Source of the DNA: Paenibacillaceae bacterium
GTDB taxonomy: Bacteria > Bacillota > Bacilli > Paenibacillales > NBRC-103111
Length of the DNA: 64,000 nt
Assembly (NCBI GenBank): GCA_029256185.1
Contig: JAQSYI010000011.1
Span: 124,001 to 188,000, forward strand
Direction of reading: 5' to 3'
The translations under genes and the position numbers were made by a program. The notes under the pieces were generated by a model. It had not been told where the DNA came from, searched no databases, and was given only the letters and a program-made list of their open reading frames with translations. Position 1 is the first letter of the stretch; each line of letters opens with the position of its first letter. Shown in pieces: positions 52,904 to 61,923 of this stretch.

Positions 52904-55193
52904 ACATTATCTTTCTAGTCTTTCTTGTTTAATTTTAATTATTCTATTAATTTTATTTTGTATTATAAGGGCATTTAGCTTTACTATATTGTCAGATTTT
53001 AACCCGATTAATGGAGATTTTCAAAACTATAATCCTTTTCGAAGATTGCTAGAAGGTCAAATCCCGTTTAAAGATTTTTCTGTATATTTAGGACTAGGTC
53101 ATTTATATTCTGGCTCACTTTTATTGAGGTTTTTTGGAAGCAACTTTACTATAAGTCTTTTTTCTGTGGCTTTTATGACGACTTTTTTCTTGATACTTTG
53201 GGCGTTTGGTACTTCATATATTATATTAAAAGATAAAGTTATCGCCTTGCTTTTTACGAATTTTATAATACTTCTTGCTTTACATCGTATTAATTTATTT
53301 GGAACCTTAATACCATCTGATTTTAGTGACTCATTTAAATTTGGCTTAGCTGCAGGTAACTCAGCTAGAATGATAAGAGGCGCTGTTCCCATCTTAATTG
53401 CTATGTTATTGTTATTTGGGTCAAAAGTACTGAATAGATTGCAGCATAATAGATCTTTATTCAACTGGCTTAATGTCTATAATTCTTTAATAAAAAAAAG
53501 TTGCGCGGCGCTAGTTTCCGGTGTATTCATCACGTGGAGCAATGATTATGGTGTGGCTTCTTATATCTGCTTTTCATTGGTTTATTTGCTAATTATTATT
53601 AAAATATATAATAAAAGTATTGGTAAAATATTTCTATCTATATTTTTATATATTGTTGTAAGCATCATAGGATGTATTATTGTATTAACTTTAGTCACAC
53701 GTGGGCATCCTTATGAATGGTTTGCCTATACAATAGGAGTTAGTCAGTATCAATCGTGGTATTATGGATCTTTTCCAGAAGTGAAGTCATTTTTTGTCTA
53801 TAATACTGATAATAGCTTTTTTACTTTCTTGACATTAGGTCTTGCATTGATTTATTTTTATAAGTTATTAAAGGCAAGCAAGCACGAAGATGAAATTCTA
53901 AGATATGGATTGCCTGCATATTTGCTTTTAACCGGATGGCTAGCAGCAAATATGTATAAGTTATTATCAGGAGGACTCTATAGGGAAACAACATATTTAA
54001 TTCTTTTTCTAGTTATTTTGTCTGAATGTTTGCAGTTCTTGAGAAGCCTACTGCGAACTGATAATTTAATTAAAATAAAACGCGCTATAATAATTAGTAT
54101 TGTTCTGTTAGCTACAACGAATATTGTTACTGAAGGTATTACAATTACCAGTTCAAAAATGTTTCTCCAACGGAACGCGAGTTATATTGATGGTCTTCAA
54201 GGTTATGTTACTTCGTTAGCGCCAAGTTTGAATTCCGCAGAAGAAAGAACAAGGGGTGGGCAAATATTTGCTACATATGCTTCTGCAATTGAAACTATTA
54301 ATAATCAATTCCAACCAACTGGAATTGATTATATTATACATGCACTGGGAGATAGAAAAAGAGCAGATTATTTAGAAGTTTTTAGAGAGGGGGATTTTCA
54401 ATACGCTGCTACAATTCGAAATAATTATTCGCCTTACGAATATTGGATAAGGAATGCGAATTGGTTTTTTTATAGAGAACTATATGATAATTATAATGTT
54501 TCCTTTGCCAATAGTTACGAGCTATTTTGGGAGAAATCCAACAAGAAAAATCTTAAAAAGCTCCCAATGAGTGTATCAACAGAAAAATTAAATAATAGTT
54601 CTTATAGAGTGAACATTAAAATGGATGATTTATCTGTAAATGGGACAGCAGATGTTGAATTGTCCTATAGAACCGACTTCAATCAGCCTTTCTTTAAAAC
54701 ATTAGCGTTCCGTCGTATGGTTTTTGTTCAGGAAATTACAGAATTTCCATTTGTAAATGCTGCGATTGGAACAAATCCTAATTTTTTTATTCCTCCAAAA
54801 TCTGACGGGTACTATATTCCAATTACCATTGTAAATGGTCAAGGCGAAGTAATATTAGAGTCGTATCCAAAAGAACATACAGATTTTTTTATAAATAAAT
54901 TGGAGGTTAAAGGAATTTTTGATGAACCTTTCGGAACATTGATATTGGAGGACTTAACGGACGAAAATTGGGAAAACGGAATGAGTAAAACAAATTCTAT
55001 CTTTTTAATGAGAAATACTTTTGAAAATAGAATAGCATTACAGAATGTGGATATGTTAGAGGATGTCGATGGGCGGAGTATTAAAGTAGAAAAAGTAATT
55101 GAAGTGGATAATTATTTGCATATTTATATTGCCGAACAAAAGGATTTATCTATGTTTGCATATCCCAATGCAGTTAAGGTGGTTACTAAATGA
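52872..55193 (+). CDS. Large membrane protein, GT-C-like, with C-terminal NWxNGM module
   Basis: 773 residues. An N-terminal membrane segment (residues 13-37) is followed by an outside loop containing DFNPINGDFQNYNPFRRLLE, with acidic residues as in GT-C enzymes, then about nine more membrane segments to residue 430, and a 340-residue soluble tail. The last 80 residues (DLTDENWENGMS...FAYPNAVKVV) match the tail of the protein at 49872. The gene starts inside the preceding one. A second extracytoplasmic glycosyltransferase using polyprenyl-phosphate sugar is the most likely role. Confidence 0.68.
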   Translation: MLKGLFARENKHYLSSLSCLILIILLILFCIIRAFSFTILSDFNPINGDFQNYNPFRRLLEGQIPFKDFSVYLGLGHLYSGSLLLRFFGSNFTISLFSVAFMTTFFLILWAFGTSYIILKDKVIALLFTNFIILLALHRINLFGTLIPSDFSDSFKFGLAAGNSARMIRGAVPILIAMLLLFGSKVLNRLQHNRSLFNWLNVYNSLIKKSCAALVSGVFITWSNDYGVASYICFSLVYLLIIIKIYNKSIGKIFLSIFLYIVVSIIGCIIVLTLVTRGHPYEWFAYTIGVSQYQSWYYGSFPEVKSFFVYNTDNSFFTFLTLGLALIYFYKLLKASKHEDEILRYGLPAYLLLTGWLAANMYKLLSGGLYRETTYLILFLVILSECLQFLRSLLRTDNLIKIKRAIIISIVLLATTNIVTEGITITSSKMFLQRNASYIDGLQGYVTSLAPSLNSAEERTRGGQIFATYASAIETINNQFQPTGIDYIIHALGDRKRADYLEVFREGDFQYAATIRNNYSPYEYWIRNANWFFYRELYDNYNVSFANSYELFWEKSNKKNLKKLPMSVSTEKLNNSSYRVNIKMDDLSVNGTADVELSYRTDFNQPFFKTLAFRRMVFVQEITEFPFVNAAIGTNPNFFIPPKSDGYYIPITIVNGQGEVILESYPKEHTDFFINKLEVKGIFDEPFGTLILEDLTDENWENGMSKTNSIFLMRNTFENRIALQNVDMLEDVDGRSIKVEKVIEVDNYLHIYIAEQKDLSMFAYPNAVKVVTK

Positions 55194-55978
55194 AACTAGC
55201 CGTGTCTAATATTGCGTGGAACGATGAACATGATGACGAGATGTATTCTTATTTAAAATCTATTTCATTTGATGGACTCGAAATTGCTCCGACGAGAATA
55301 TTTCCTGAAAAGCCTTACGAGCGAATTATGTCTGCTAAAAGTTTCGCGAATCAGTTGAAAACTAATTATCATTTAAGTATTCCTTCTATACAATCAATTT
55401 GGTTTGGATGCAGTCAAAAAATTTTTGGTACAGACGAAGAAAGGTTGTTTCTTCTAGCATATACTAAAAGAGCTATCGATTTTGCAACAGCTATTTCTTG
55501 TAATAATATTGTGTTCGGTTGTCCCAAAAACCGGGTAACGAGGAATGAAGAAGACTATAAAACAGCCTTTGTTTTTTTCTCAGAGCTAGGAGAATATGCT
55601 CACTCTAATAATACAGTAATAGCTCTGGAACCAAATCCAGTAATTTATGGTACTAACTTTATCACAACTACGAAAATGGCATTTGATTTTGTTAAAAAAG
55701 TTAATTGCGCTGGATTGAAAGTTAATGTAGATTTAGGAACAATGATATATAATGAAGAGAATGTGGAACTTCTTGCCGATAATTTGAAGTTAGTGAACCA
55801 TATTCACATCAGTGAGCCGAATCTTATGCTAATTGAACATAGATTACTGCACAAGGAGCTTGCAACTGTTCTCACCCAACAACGTTACCAACATTTTGTA
55901 TCCTTAGAGATGAAAAATCCAGGGAGTTTAGTGGAGGTTCAAGAAAAAATACTTTACTTAAAAGGAGTTTTTTCGTGA
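55190..55978 (+). CDS. Sugar isomerase/epimerase-like TIM barrel (AP endonuclease 2 superfamily)
   Basis: 262 residues. The pattern KLAVSNIAWNDEHDDEMYSY, then FDGLEIAPTRIFPE, NIVFGCPKNR, VIALEPNP, VNVDLGTM, HIHISEPNL and FVSLEMKNPG follows xylose-isomerase-like barrels, with Glu, Asp, His and Glu metal ligands at strand ends (Glu in LEPNP, Asp in VDLG, His in HIHISE, Glu in LEMKNPG). It overlaps both neighbours by 4 bp. It may isomerise a sugar (phosphate) for the special residue made by this sub-operon. Exact substrate unknown. Confidence 0.82.
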   Translation: MKLAVSNIAWNDEHDDEMYSYLKSISFDGLEIAPTRIFPEKPYERIMSAKSFANQLKTNYHLSIPSIQSIWFGCSQKIFGTDEERLFLLAYTKRAIDFATAISCNNIVFGCPKNRVTRNEEDYKTAFVFFSELGEYAHSNNTVIALEPNPVIYGTNFITTTKMAFDFVKKVNCAGLKVNVDLGTMIYNEENVELLADNLKLVNHIHISEPNLMLIEHRLLHKELATVLTQQRYQHFVSLEMKNPGSLVEVQEKILYLKGVFS

Positions 55979-56772
55979 TAATTCAAGATATAGAGGGCAT
56001 TCCAGATTTTGAAAGTACAGAATTTCATCCTAAAAAAACTAAATATTGCGTATGTATTCCAATTATCAATGAGGGAGAACGTATCGCTAAGGAACTTCAG
56101 CGAGCTAAGGCATGTCAAATTGACCTTTTATGTGATATCATTATTTGCGATGGGGGCTCTACAGACGGATGCACGGAGGAAAGTAAGCTTATACAAGGCG
56201 GGGTTAACACCTTGTTAGTTAAAAGAGATATTGGCAAGCAAAGTGCACAATTGCGGATGGGGTTCTGGTGGGCATTACAACGCGGCTACGAGGGCATTGT
56301 TACGATAGATGGAAACAACAAGGATAGCATTGAGGATATTCCTAATTTTTTGAATAAGCTTGATGAAGGCTATGATTTTGTTCAAGGTTCCCGTTTTGTT
56401 CCGGGAGGGAGAGCTGTTCATACCCCTTTTGTAAGATTAGTTTCTGTTAGAACGATACATGCACCAATTATATCTCTTACTGCAGGTCAAACCTTTACTG
56501 ATACTACAAATGCATTTAGAGCCCACTCAAGAAAATATTTGCAACATCCCGAAGTTCAACCATTTCGCGATATTTTTCAAACTTACGAACTATTAGCGTA
56601 TCTTTCTGTCCGTGCTTCACAGTTGAATCTTAGGGCTTGTGAAATACCGGTTACAAGAGAATATCCCCCTAAAGGAAAGACTCCTACGAAAATTAGTTTT
56701 TTTAAAGGGAATAGTAATTTAATGAAAATACTACTAAAGAACGCAATGGGGAAGTATGCGCCTCAGAATTAA
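55975..56772 (+). CDS. Glycosyltransferase family 2 (polyprenyl-phosphate-sugar-synthase-like)
   Basis: 265 residues, GTG start overlapping the previous stop. YCVCIPIINEGERIAKELQR, then IIICDGGSTDGC and IVTIDGNNKDSIEDIPNFL (TIDGNNKD in place of a DADLQ-type DxD) are similar to dolichol-phosphate-mannose-synthase-like GT2 enzymes. FVQGSRFVPGG and VTREYPPKGKTPTKISF support this. There are no membrane segments. It forms a tight four-gene set with the isomerase, oxidoreductase and the second such GT2. Confidence 0.85.
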   Translation: MIIQDIEGIPDFESTEFHPKKTKYCVCIPIINEGERIAKELQRAKACQIDLLCDIIICDGGSTDGCTEESKLIQGGVNTLLVKRDIGKQSAQLRMGFWWALQRGYEGIVTIDGNNKDSIEDIPNFLNKLDEGYDFVQGSRFVPGGRAVHTPFVRLVSVRTIHAPIISLTAGQTFTDTTNAFRAHSRKYLQHPEVQPFRDIFQTYELLAYLSVRASQLNLRACEIPVTREYPPKGKTPTKISFFKGNSNLMKILLKNAMGKYAPQN

Positions 56773-56792
56773 AACCAAAGGAAAATGCTGAT

Positions 56793-57920
56793 ATGACATA
56801 TGACAAAATTATTCTTGGAGCAGGTTTATATGGTTTGTATTCTGCACTCTTTTGCGGCAGGAGAGGGGAGAAAATTCTCGTTATAGAACGCGATAATGCT
56901 GCCTTTAAGAGGGCGACGTATATTAATCAAGCTCGTGTTCACATGGGGTATCATTATCCCCGTTCTTATTCAACCGCGATAAAGTCTGCACATTACTTTG
57001 AACGGTTTTGTGAAGATTATGGATTTAGTATTCATAACAAGTTTGATAAGATATATGCTACCTCCTCAAATTTTTCTTGGTCAAATGCTGAACAATTTAG
57101 GAAGTTCTGTGAAGACACAAATGTAAAATGTGAGGATATCCCGCCTAGTAAGTTTTTCAAACAAGGCATGTGTGATGGTACTTTTTTAACTCAGGAATAT
57201 ACGTATGATGCTCATATTCTAAGAGATTATTTTATTTCGGAGATCTCTAAGCATGATAATATAACAATGAAATATAAGGTTAATTTGGAGAAGATCCAGC
57301 AGCATCAGAGTCACTATCAGCTTGTTTTGGGTGACGGCTCAATTTACGAAAGTGACTTCATTTTAAATGCGACCTATGCATCTGTTAATCAAATCATGCA
57401 GATGCTTGATTTTGAGCCATTTAAAATAAAGTACGAGTTATGTGAAATTATTCTATGTAAGACTAATGAACGTTTAAATAGTGTTGGATTAACCGTAATG
57501 GATGGACCATTTTTTTCTATTATGCCTTTTGGAAAAACTGGGCTACATTCACTTACTTCTGTTACTTTTACTCCACATGTTACTAGTTATGAGAGCGTAC
57601 CGACTTTTGATTGCCAGAAGCGAAGCAATGGTTATTGTGCGTCATCAAGACTAGGAAATTGTAATGATTGTCCGGCTAAGCCCGCTAGTGCATGGAATTA
57701 TATGTCCAGTTTGGCTCGTAAATATTTGCGTGAAGAGTATGAATTTTCATATGCTACATCATTATTCTCTATGAAACCAATTTTAAAGGCATCAGAAGTA
57801 GATGACTCCAGGCCAACTGTTATAAAAATATTTTCTTCCCAACCGACCTTTGTTAGTGTCTTGTCGGGGAAAATTAATACTGTATATGATTTAGATGAGG
57901 TGCTGACGAATGGTAAGTAA
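56793..57920 (+). CDS. FAD-dependent oxidoreductase (DAO-like)
   Basis: 375 residues. The FAD loop is KIILGAGLYGLYSALFCGRR followed by VIERD. The residues INQARVHMGYHYPRSY are typical of oxidoreductases found in surface-glycan loci. A Cys-rich insert (CQKRSNGYCASSRLGNCNDC, near residues 273-292) may hold a metal or Fe-S centre or a disulfide. It likely oxidises a sugar or amino-sugar residue or its lipid-linked form. It overlaps the next gene by 11 bp. The assignment of substrate is open. Confidence 0.8.
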   Translation: MTYDKIILGAGLYGLYSALFCGRRGEKILVIERDNAAFKRATYINQARVHMGYHYPRSYSTAIKSAHYFERFCEDYGFSIHNKFDKIYATSSNFSWSNAEQFRKFCEDTNVKCEDIPPSKFFKQGMCDGTFLTQEYTYDAHILRDYFISEISKHDNITMKYKVNLEKIQQHQSHYQLVLGDGSIYESDFILNATYASVNQIMQMLDFEPFKIKYELCEIILCKTNERLNSVGLTVMDGPFFSIMPFGKTGLHSLTSVTFTPHVTSYESVPTFDCQKRSNGYCASSRLGNCNDCPAKPASAWNYMSSLARKYLREEYEFSYATSLFSMKPILKASEVDDSRPTVIKIFSSQPTFVSVLSGKINTVYDLDEVLTNGK

Positions 57921-58854
57921 TAAGGAAAAGAATTTCCTATCAGTCGTGTTATATGTTCATAATAATGAAGAGAATCTAAAAAATTTCCTTCCCAAATTAT
58001 ACCCGATATTGAACGATAATTTTAATGCATTTGAAATTATTTTTGTTAATGACTGTTCAGTTGATGATAGTGTGGCAGCAATTCGACAATTTTCTAATAC
58101 CTTTGACAATGCAATGATAAGTATTGTTAATATGAGTGTTTATCAAGGTTTGGAAATATCAATGAATGCTGGAGTTGATTTAGCGATTGGGGATTTTGTG
58201 TTTGAATTTGATAATCTAGTTATTGATTATGATCCTCATCTTATCTTGCAAGTGTACCAAGAAGCATTGAAAGGATATAATATAGTTACCGCGGCTCCAG
58301 AAAAAAATAAAAGAAGCTCTTCTCGTCTTTTCTATAGTATATATAATAAGTTTACTAGAAGTGGAGATAAATTAAGAAATGAAACATTTAGAGTTCTAAC
58401 TCGTAAAGCAATAAATCGTGTACATTCCATAAATAAGACAGTTCCTTACCGTAAAGCAATTTATGCCAATTGCGGCCTAAAGACAACTACTATATCTTAT
58501 CCCTCACTGAAAAGCAAGGATAAGAAATTTTCTAAAAGAGAAGTAACTTACCGATCTGAACTTGCCATGGATTCTTTTATTCTTTTTACAAATTTGGCAT
58601 ATCGTGTGGCTCTTGCTATCAGTGTTCTCATGTTGCTCAGTACTATTGGTGTTGGCATATATACTTGTGTCGTCTTTTTTTGGGTAAAACAACCTGTAGA
58701 AGGTTGGACAACAACTATGCTTTTTCTTTCGAGTGGTTTCTTTGGAGTATTTTTGTTGCTTTCAATAATTATTAAATATCTAAGCGTTTTAGTGGATATG
58801 ACCTTTAAAAGGCAAAAGTATTTAGTTGACTCGATTGAGAAAATTACAAAATGA
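57910..58854 (+). CDS. GtrB/DPM1-like glycosyltransferase 2 with two C-terminal membrane segments
   Basis: 314 residues. It has FLSVVLYVHNNEENLKNFLP, EIIFVNDCSVDDSVAAIRQF and VYQGLEISMNAGVDLAIGDF, then FEFDNLVIDYDPHLI in place of the common DADLQDPP. Two membrane hairpin segments follow (residues 228-256 and 270-300). This is the layout of GtrB/ArnC-type enzymes that make undecaprenyl-phosphate sugars at the inner face. The weakened DxD region is worth noting. It overlaps the first flippase gene by 4 bp. Confidence 0.83.
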   Translation: MVSNKEKNFLSVVLYVHNNEENLKNFLPKLYPILNDNFNAFEIIFVNDCSVDDSVAAIRQFSNTFDNAMISIVNMSVYQGLEISMNAGVDLAIGDFVFEFDNLVIDYDPHLILQVYQEALKGYNIVTAAPEKNKRSSSRLFYSIYNKFTRSGDKLRNETFRVLTRKAINRVHSINKTVPYRKAIYANCGLKTTTISYPSLKSKDKKFSKREVTYRSELAMDSFILFTNLAYRVALAISVLMLLSTIGVGIYTCVVFFWVKQPVEGWTTTMLFLSSGFFGVFLLLSIIIKYLSVLVDMTFKRQKYLVDSIEKITK

Positions 58855-59198
58855 GTAAGATGATTGATTCTATTAAAAAAAACAAATTTGGGATTATTTT
58901 AATGGCTTTTTCCGCGATTTTAATTTGTTTTGGCCAGTTGTTTTGGAAGCTATCTACTTCTTATGGGTTGGTTTATTTATTTTTAGGATTTCTTCTATAT
59001 TTTATCGGAGCTTTGATTATGCTGATTGCTTATCGTTTCGGAAGTTTGTCCGTTTTACAACCAATGTTAAGTATGAATTATGTATTAGCGATAGTCCTCG
59101 CTGTCTTTATTCTGAAAGAAAATTTTTCTCTGTTCAAATTAGTGGGAATTTTTGTAATTATGATAGGAGTTTTTTTTATGGCAGGCGGAGACGATTGA
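58851..59198 (+). CDS. Small EamA/SMR-type membrane protein (ArnE-like flippase subunit)
   Basis: 115 residues with four membrane segments and the C-terminal VLAVFILKENFSLFKLVGIF typical of EamA/SMR. By sitting directly behind a GtrB/ArnC-like synthase and in front of a second four-TM protein it matches ArnE/ArnF, which flip an undecaprenyl-phosphate sugar outwards. It overlaps the next gene by 1 bp (TGATG). Confidence 0.82.
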   Translation: MSKMIDSIKKNKFGIILMAFSAILICFGQLFWKLSTSYGLVYLFLGFLLYFIGALIMLIAYRFGSLSVLQPMLSMNYVLAIVLAVFILKENFSLFKLVGIFVIMIGVFFMAGGDD

Positions 59199-59521
59199 TG
59201 AATTACTTTTTATTGATACTCATGACTATGATGGGTTCTGTTGCAAGTCTTTTACTAAAAAAGGCCTCACAACGGAAAAAATTGGCCCATTTACTGAAAG
59301 AATCTTACCTCTACTTTGGGGCTTTTCTTTATCTTTCTTCTGCACTAATTAATATTTATCTATTGCGTATATTTCCATACTCTATTGTATTGCCATTAAC
59401 AGCTATTACTTATATTTGGACACTTCTTGTGTCCTTTTGGTTTCTAAATGAGAAAATTACTTTTAGGAAGGTCTTTGGCGTGGTATGTATTATTATAGGA
59501 TCTATTACTATTACGCAATAA
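59198..59521 (+). CDS. Small EamA/SMR-type membrane protein (ArnF-like flippase subunit)
   Basis: 107 residues, four membrane segments; MNYFLLILMTMMGSVASLLL and the tail LNEKITFRKVFGVVCIIIGS. The start ATG overlaps the previous stop. It is probably the dimer partner of the protein encoded just upstream. Together they would turn a charged lipid-linked sugar across the membrane for the GT-C proteins at 49872 and 52872. Confidence 0.82.
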   Translation: MNYFLLILMTMMGSVASLLLKKASQRKKLAHLLKESYLYFGAFLYLSSALINIYLLRIFPYSIVLPLTAITYIWTLLVSFWFLNEKITFRKVFGVVCIIIGSITITQ

Positions 59522-59571
59522 TTTTTTATACTATTAATTTCATTTTCAGAACAGCCCGCTTCCAATCATGC

Positions 59572-59577
59572 TATAAT
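59572..59577 (+). promoter_or_regulatory. Candidate -10 box (TATAAT) upstream of priming transferase
   Basis: A perfect TATAAT 31 bases before the ATG at 59608; a convincing -35 was not found, so separate transcription of the next gene is possible but unproven. Confidence 0.4.
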
Positions 59578-59607
59578 AAAAAGCAAAACTACTAAGGTGA
59601 GAGAGTT

Positions 59608-61014
59608 ATGATCCGTAAAAACCAAAATATTATATCTCAACTTCAAGCAGCTGGTGATTTTGTAGTCATGCAGCTTGTATTCTTGGTGGCATGGTGGGTG
59701 AAGTTTGAATCGGTATGGAAATCAAATCCGATTCATTTGCCTATCAAAACATATTATATCTGGTCACTGGTTTTTACGTTAATTACCATCACAATTGGTT
59801 TTTTTGTTCATTTTTATACAGGGAAACGTAGAAAACGCTTTTCGTTCGAAGTATTTAAAATTGTACAGACTCAAGCTATAAGTATGCTTATACTTTTGAG
59901 TATTCTGTTTGTTTATAAAGAAATTCATATCTCTCGTGAGTTTTTGATTATTTTTCTTGGCTTAAATATAGTCTGTTTAATCATTTATAGATATATAGTT
60001 AAAATTTCTCTAAAAAAAGTGAGAGAAAAGGGATATAATAAACAATTTGTTCTTATTATTGGAGCTGGGAGATTAGGAAAAGAATTCTATAATAATTTGA
60101 GGAATTATCCGGAGCTTGGTTTCGAAGTTGCCGGTTTTCTAGATGATTATCAAGCAGAGCATACCGAATCTGAACAAATTTATAAGCCAATTCTCGGCAA
60201 TACAAATGAACTAGAGTCTATTATTGATAGTATATTAATTGACGAAGTGATTATAGCACTGCCTCTTAATGCCCACGCAAAGTACGGTAAAATCATTTCT
60301 ATTTGCGAAAAAGCCGGAGTTCGCGTCATGATTATTCCAGATTATTACGAGTACCTTCCATCCCGCCCCTATTTTGATAACTTTGCCGGTATGCCATTAA
60401 TTAATGTGCGCAATATCCCATTGGACGATCTGGGGAACCGGATTCTAAAGAGGGGATTCGATATCCTCTTTTCATTGGCCGCTATTCTCATTACCCTCCC
60501 CGTAATGCTCTTAGTTGCCGTAATCATTAAAGTCACCTCTCCCGGACCGATTATTTTCATGCAGGAACGGGTGGGGTTGAACCGTCGTACTTTCCACATG
60601 TACAAATTCCGCACGATGAAGGTGATGCCTGAAGGTGTTTCGGACACTCAGTGGACGGTACCCAATGACCCCCGTCGTACGGCGTTTGGTGAGCTTCTCC
60701 GCAAGACAAGTATTGATGAGCTACCCCAGTTCTTTAATGTTCTGCTAGGCCATATGAGTGTTGTAGGACCACGTCCAGAGCGGCCGTTCTTCGTTGAGCA
60801 GTTCAGGGAAGATATTCCCAAGTATATGGTGAAACATCATATCCGCCCGGGTATAACGGGACTGGCACAGAGCAAAGGGCTCCGCGGCGACACATCGATT
60901 AAGGATCGTGTGCAAGAGGATATTTTTTATATTGAGAATTGGACCTTATTATTTGACATAAAAATTATTCTGCGGACTATTATTAACGGATTCGTCAACA
61001 ACAACGCCTACTAA
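59608..61014 (+). CDS. Polyprenyl-phosphate sugar-1-phosphate transferase (WsfP/WbaP-like), composition mosaic
   Basis: 468 residues. Four membrane segments (residues 14-130) and a Rossmann-like region ([20 protein letters not shown]) are followed by the catalytic domain: [20 protein letters not shown], then [39 protein letters not shown] and [10 protein letters not shown], ending [12 protein letters not shown]... It transfers the first sugar-1-phosphate (often galactose or glucose) to undecaprenyl phosphate, the priming step. WsfP of P. alvei does this for the S-layer glycan. Up to about 60330 the DNA is AT-rich like the operon; after that it is backbone-like, so the gene spans the right border of the acquired block. 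Confidence 0.9.
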   Translation: MIRKNQNIISQLQAAGDFVVMQLVFLVAWWVKFESVWKSNPIHLPIKTYYIWSLVFTLITITIGFFVHFYTGKRRKRFSFEVFKIVQTQAISMLILLSILFVYKEIHISREFLIIFLGLNIVCLIIYRYIVKISLKKVREKGYNKQFVLIIGAGRLGKEFYNNLRNYPELGFEVAGFLDDYQAEHTESEQIYKPILGNTNELESIIDSILIDEVIIALPLNAHAKYGKIISICEKAGVRVMIIPDYYEYLPSRPYFDNFAGMPLINVRNIPLDDLGNRILKRGFDILFSLAAILITLPVMLLVAVIIKVTSPGPIIFMQERVGLNRRTFHMYKFRTMKVMPEGVSDTQWTVPNDPRRTAFGELLRKTSIDELPQFFNVLLGHMSVVGPRPERPFFVEQFREDIPKYMVKHHIRPGITGLAQSKGLRGDTSIKDRVQEDIFYIENWTLLFDIKIILRTIINGFVNNNAY

Positions 61015-61088
61015 GGTTTATTTCTCCTTCAATTGAGCCAAACTGTTTAGATCGGAGTTTGTATCCATAACAGGGAGGTGCCGCGGCG

Positions 61089-61214
61089 ATGAACCAGGAT
61101 GATATGTACCGGGAAGATCCCCTAAGGGTTGGCAGGGGAATTGCTCTTGGCGTTGTGATCGGGGCTTTGATGTGGGCAGGAATAATCGCTGGAGTAGTCA
61201 TGGTATTGCGGTGA
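61089..61214 (+). CDS. Small single-span membrane protein
   Basis: 41 residues: the charged head MNQDDMYREDPLRVGRG and one membrane segment (IALGVVIGALMWAGIIAGVV) ending LR. GGGAGGTG lies 8 bases upstream of the ATG, and a terminator follows directly, so the gene is real though short. Function unknown; head inside is expected from the positive-charge distribution around the segment. Confidence 0.72.
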   Translation: MNQDDMYREDPLRVGRGIALGVVIGALMWAGIIAGVVMVLR

Positions 61215-61239
61215 TTTGGCAATAAAAAAGTTTGCAGGC

Positions 61240-61272
61240 TGGTCTCCAGTTCATTTCTGGAGGCTTTTTTTG
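61240..61272 (+). terminator. Rho-independent terminator
   Basis: TCTCCAG and CTGGAGG pair around TTCATTT and are followed by TTTTTTTG. Confidence 0.88.
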
Positions 61273-61407
61273 TGTTTGATGGGGTATTTTGCGGCTAAAT
61301 GTGAATAATTTATGAATTTGTGTGAAGAGAGCGTGATTAATGCGTTTCTCGTGCTGTCTACTCTTTTAGAGCCAGATAAAGGATGTAGATGCGAAGGAGT
61401 GATTTTG

Positions 61408-61764
61408 GTGTTGAAGTCGATACCATTGCCGGTTCAGGTGGATATGATTTTTGAGGATTTGACGGAGGAGTTGTGTGGACTGACTGCTGGAACGGTATTT
61501 CTGCACATTCGCGATGCTGTGGTTGGAACATACGGGGTTCGGCACCGTCTGGAGCACCGGATTCCCCAAGCGAGCGACGGGGGCTTCTCGAAGCCTGTAG
61601 TTTCTCCGAAGCAGGTAAAGCTTTTCCGGGAAATGGCCATGGATATTGTGAGCCGAAAGTCGGAGTGGAACCGCGGGACAATTTCCTACAAGTTTGCGGT
61701 GAAACAGGGAGCATTGCAGGTTTCCGCAGATTTTACGGAGAAAGATGACTGCTTATGCGAGTAA
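61408..61764 (+). CDS. Hypothetical protein, paralogue 1 of a tandem pair
   Basis: 118 residues from the GTG at 61408 (a TTG at 61405 is equally in line). AAGGAG sits at 61394-61399. A longer frame from 61312 has no ribosome site. The start is supported because the distance to the conserved segment then equals that in the next gene. Shared features are L-x3-L-(T/S)-(A/S)-GTVF, IR(D/N)-x-(A/V)-VG, (Q/I)-x-x-FR-x-(L/M)-A and a final strand. The product is small and soluble. Family unknown; role not proposed. Confidence 0.7.
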   Translation: MLKSIPLPVQVDMIFEDLTEELCGLTAGTVFLHIRDAVVGTYGVRHRLEHRIPQASDGGFSKPVVSPKQVKLFREMAMDIVSRKSEWNRGTISYKFAVKQGALQVSADFTEKDDCLCE

Positions 61765-61923
61765 TCGAGCCAATTTGATATATGTTGCTATAAAATGTGT
61801 AAATATTGCAAACTTTCTTCAAAAATATTGAATAAAATGCCTGTTCTAACTATAATAGGTCTTAACACTTACAAATTAAGACATAATGGGTACAATATCA
61901 CATGCTAAGGAAGGAGGTAAGTG

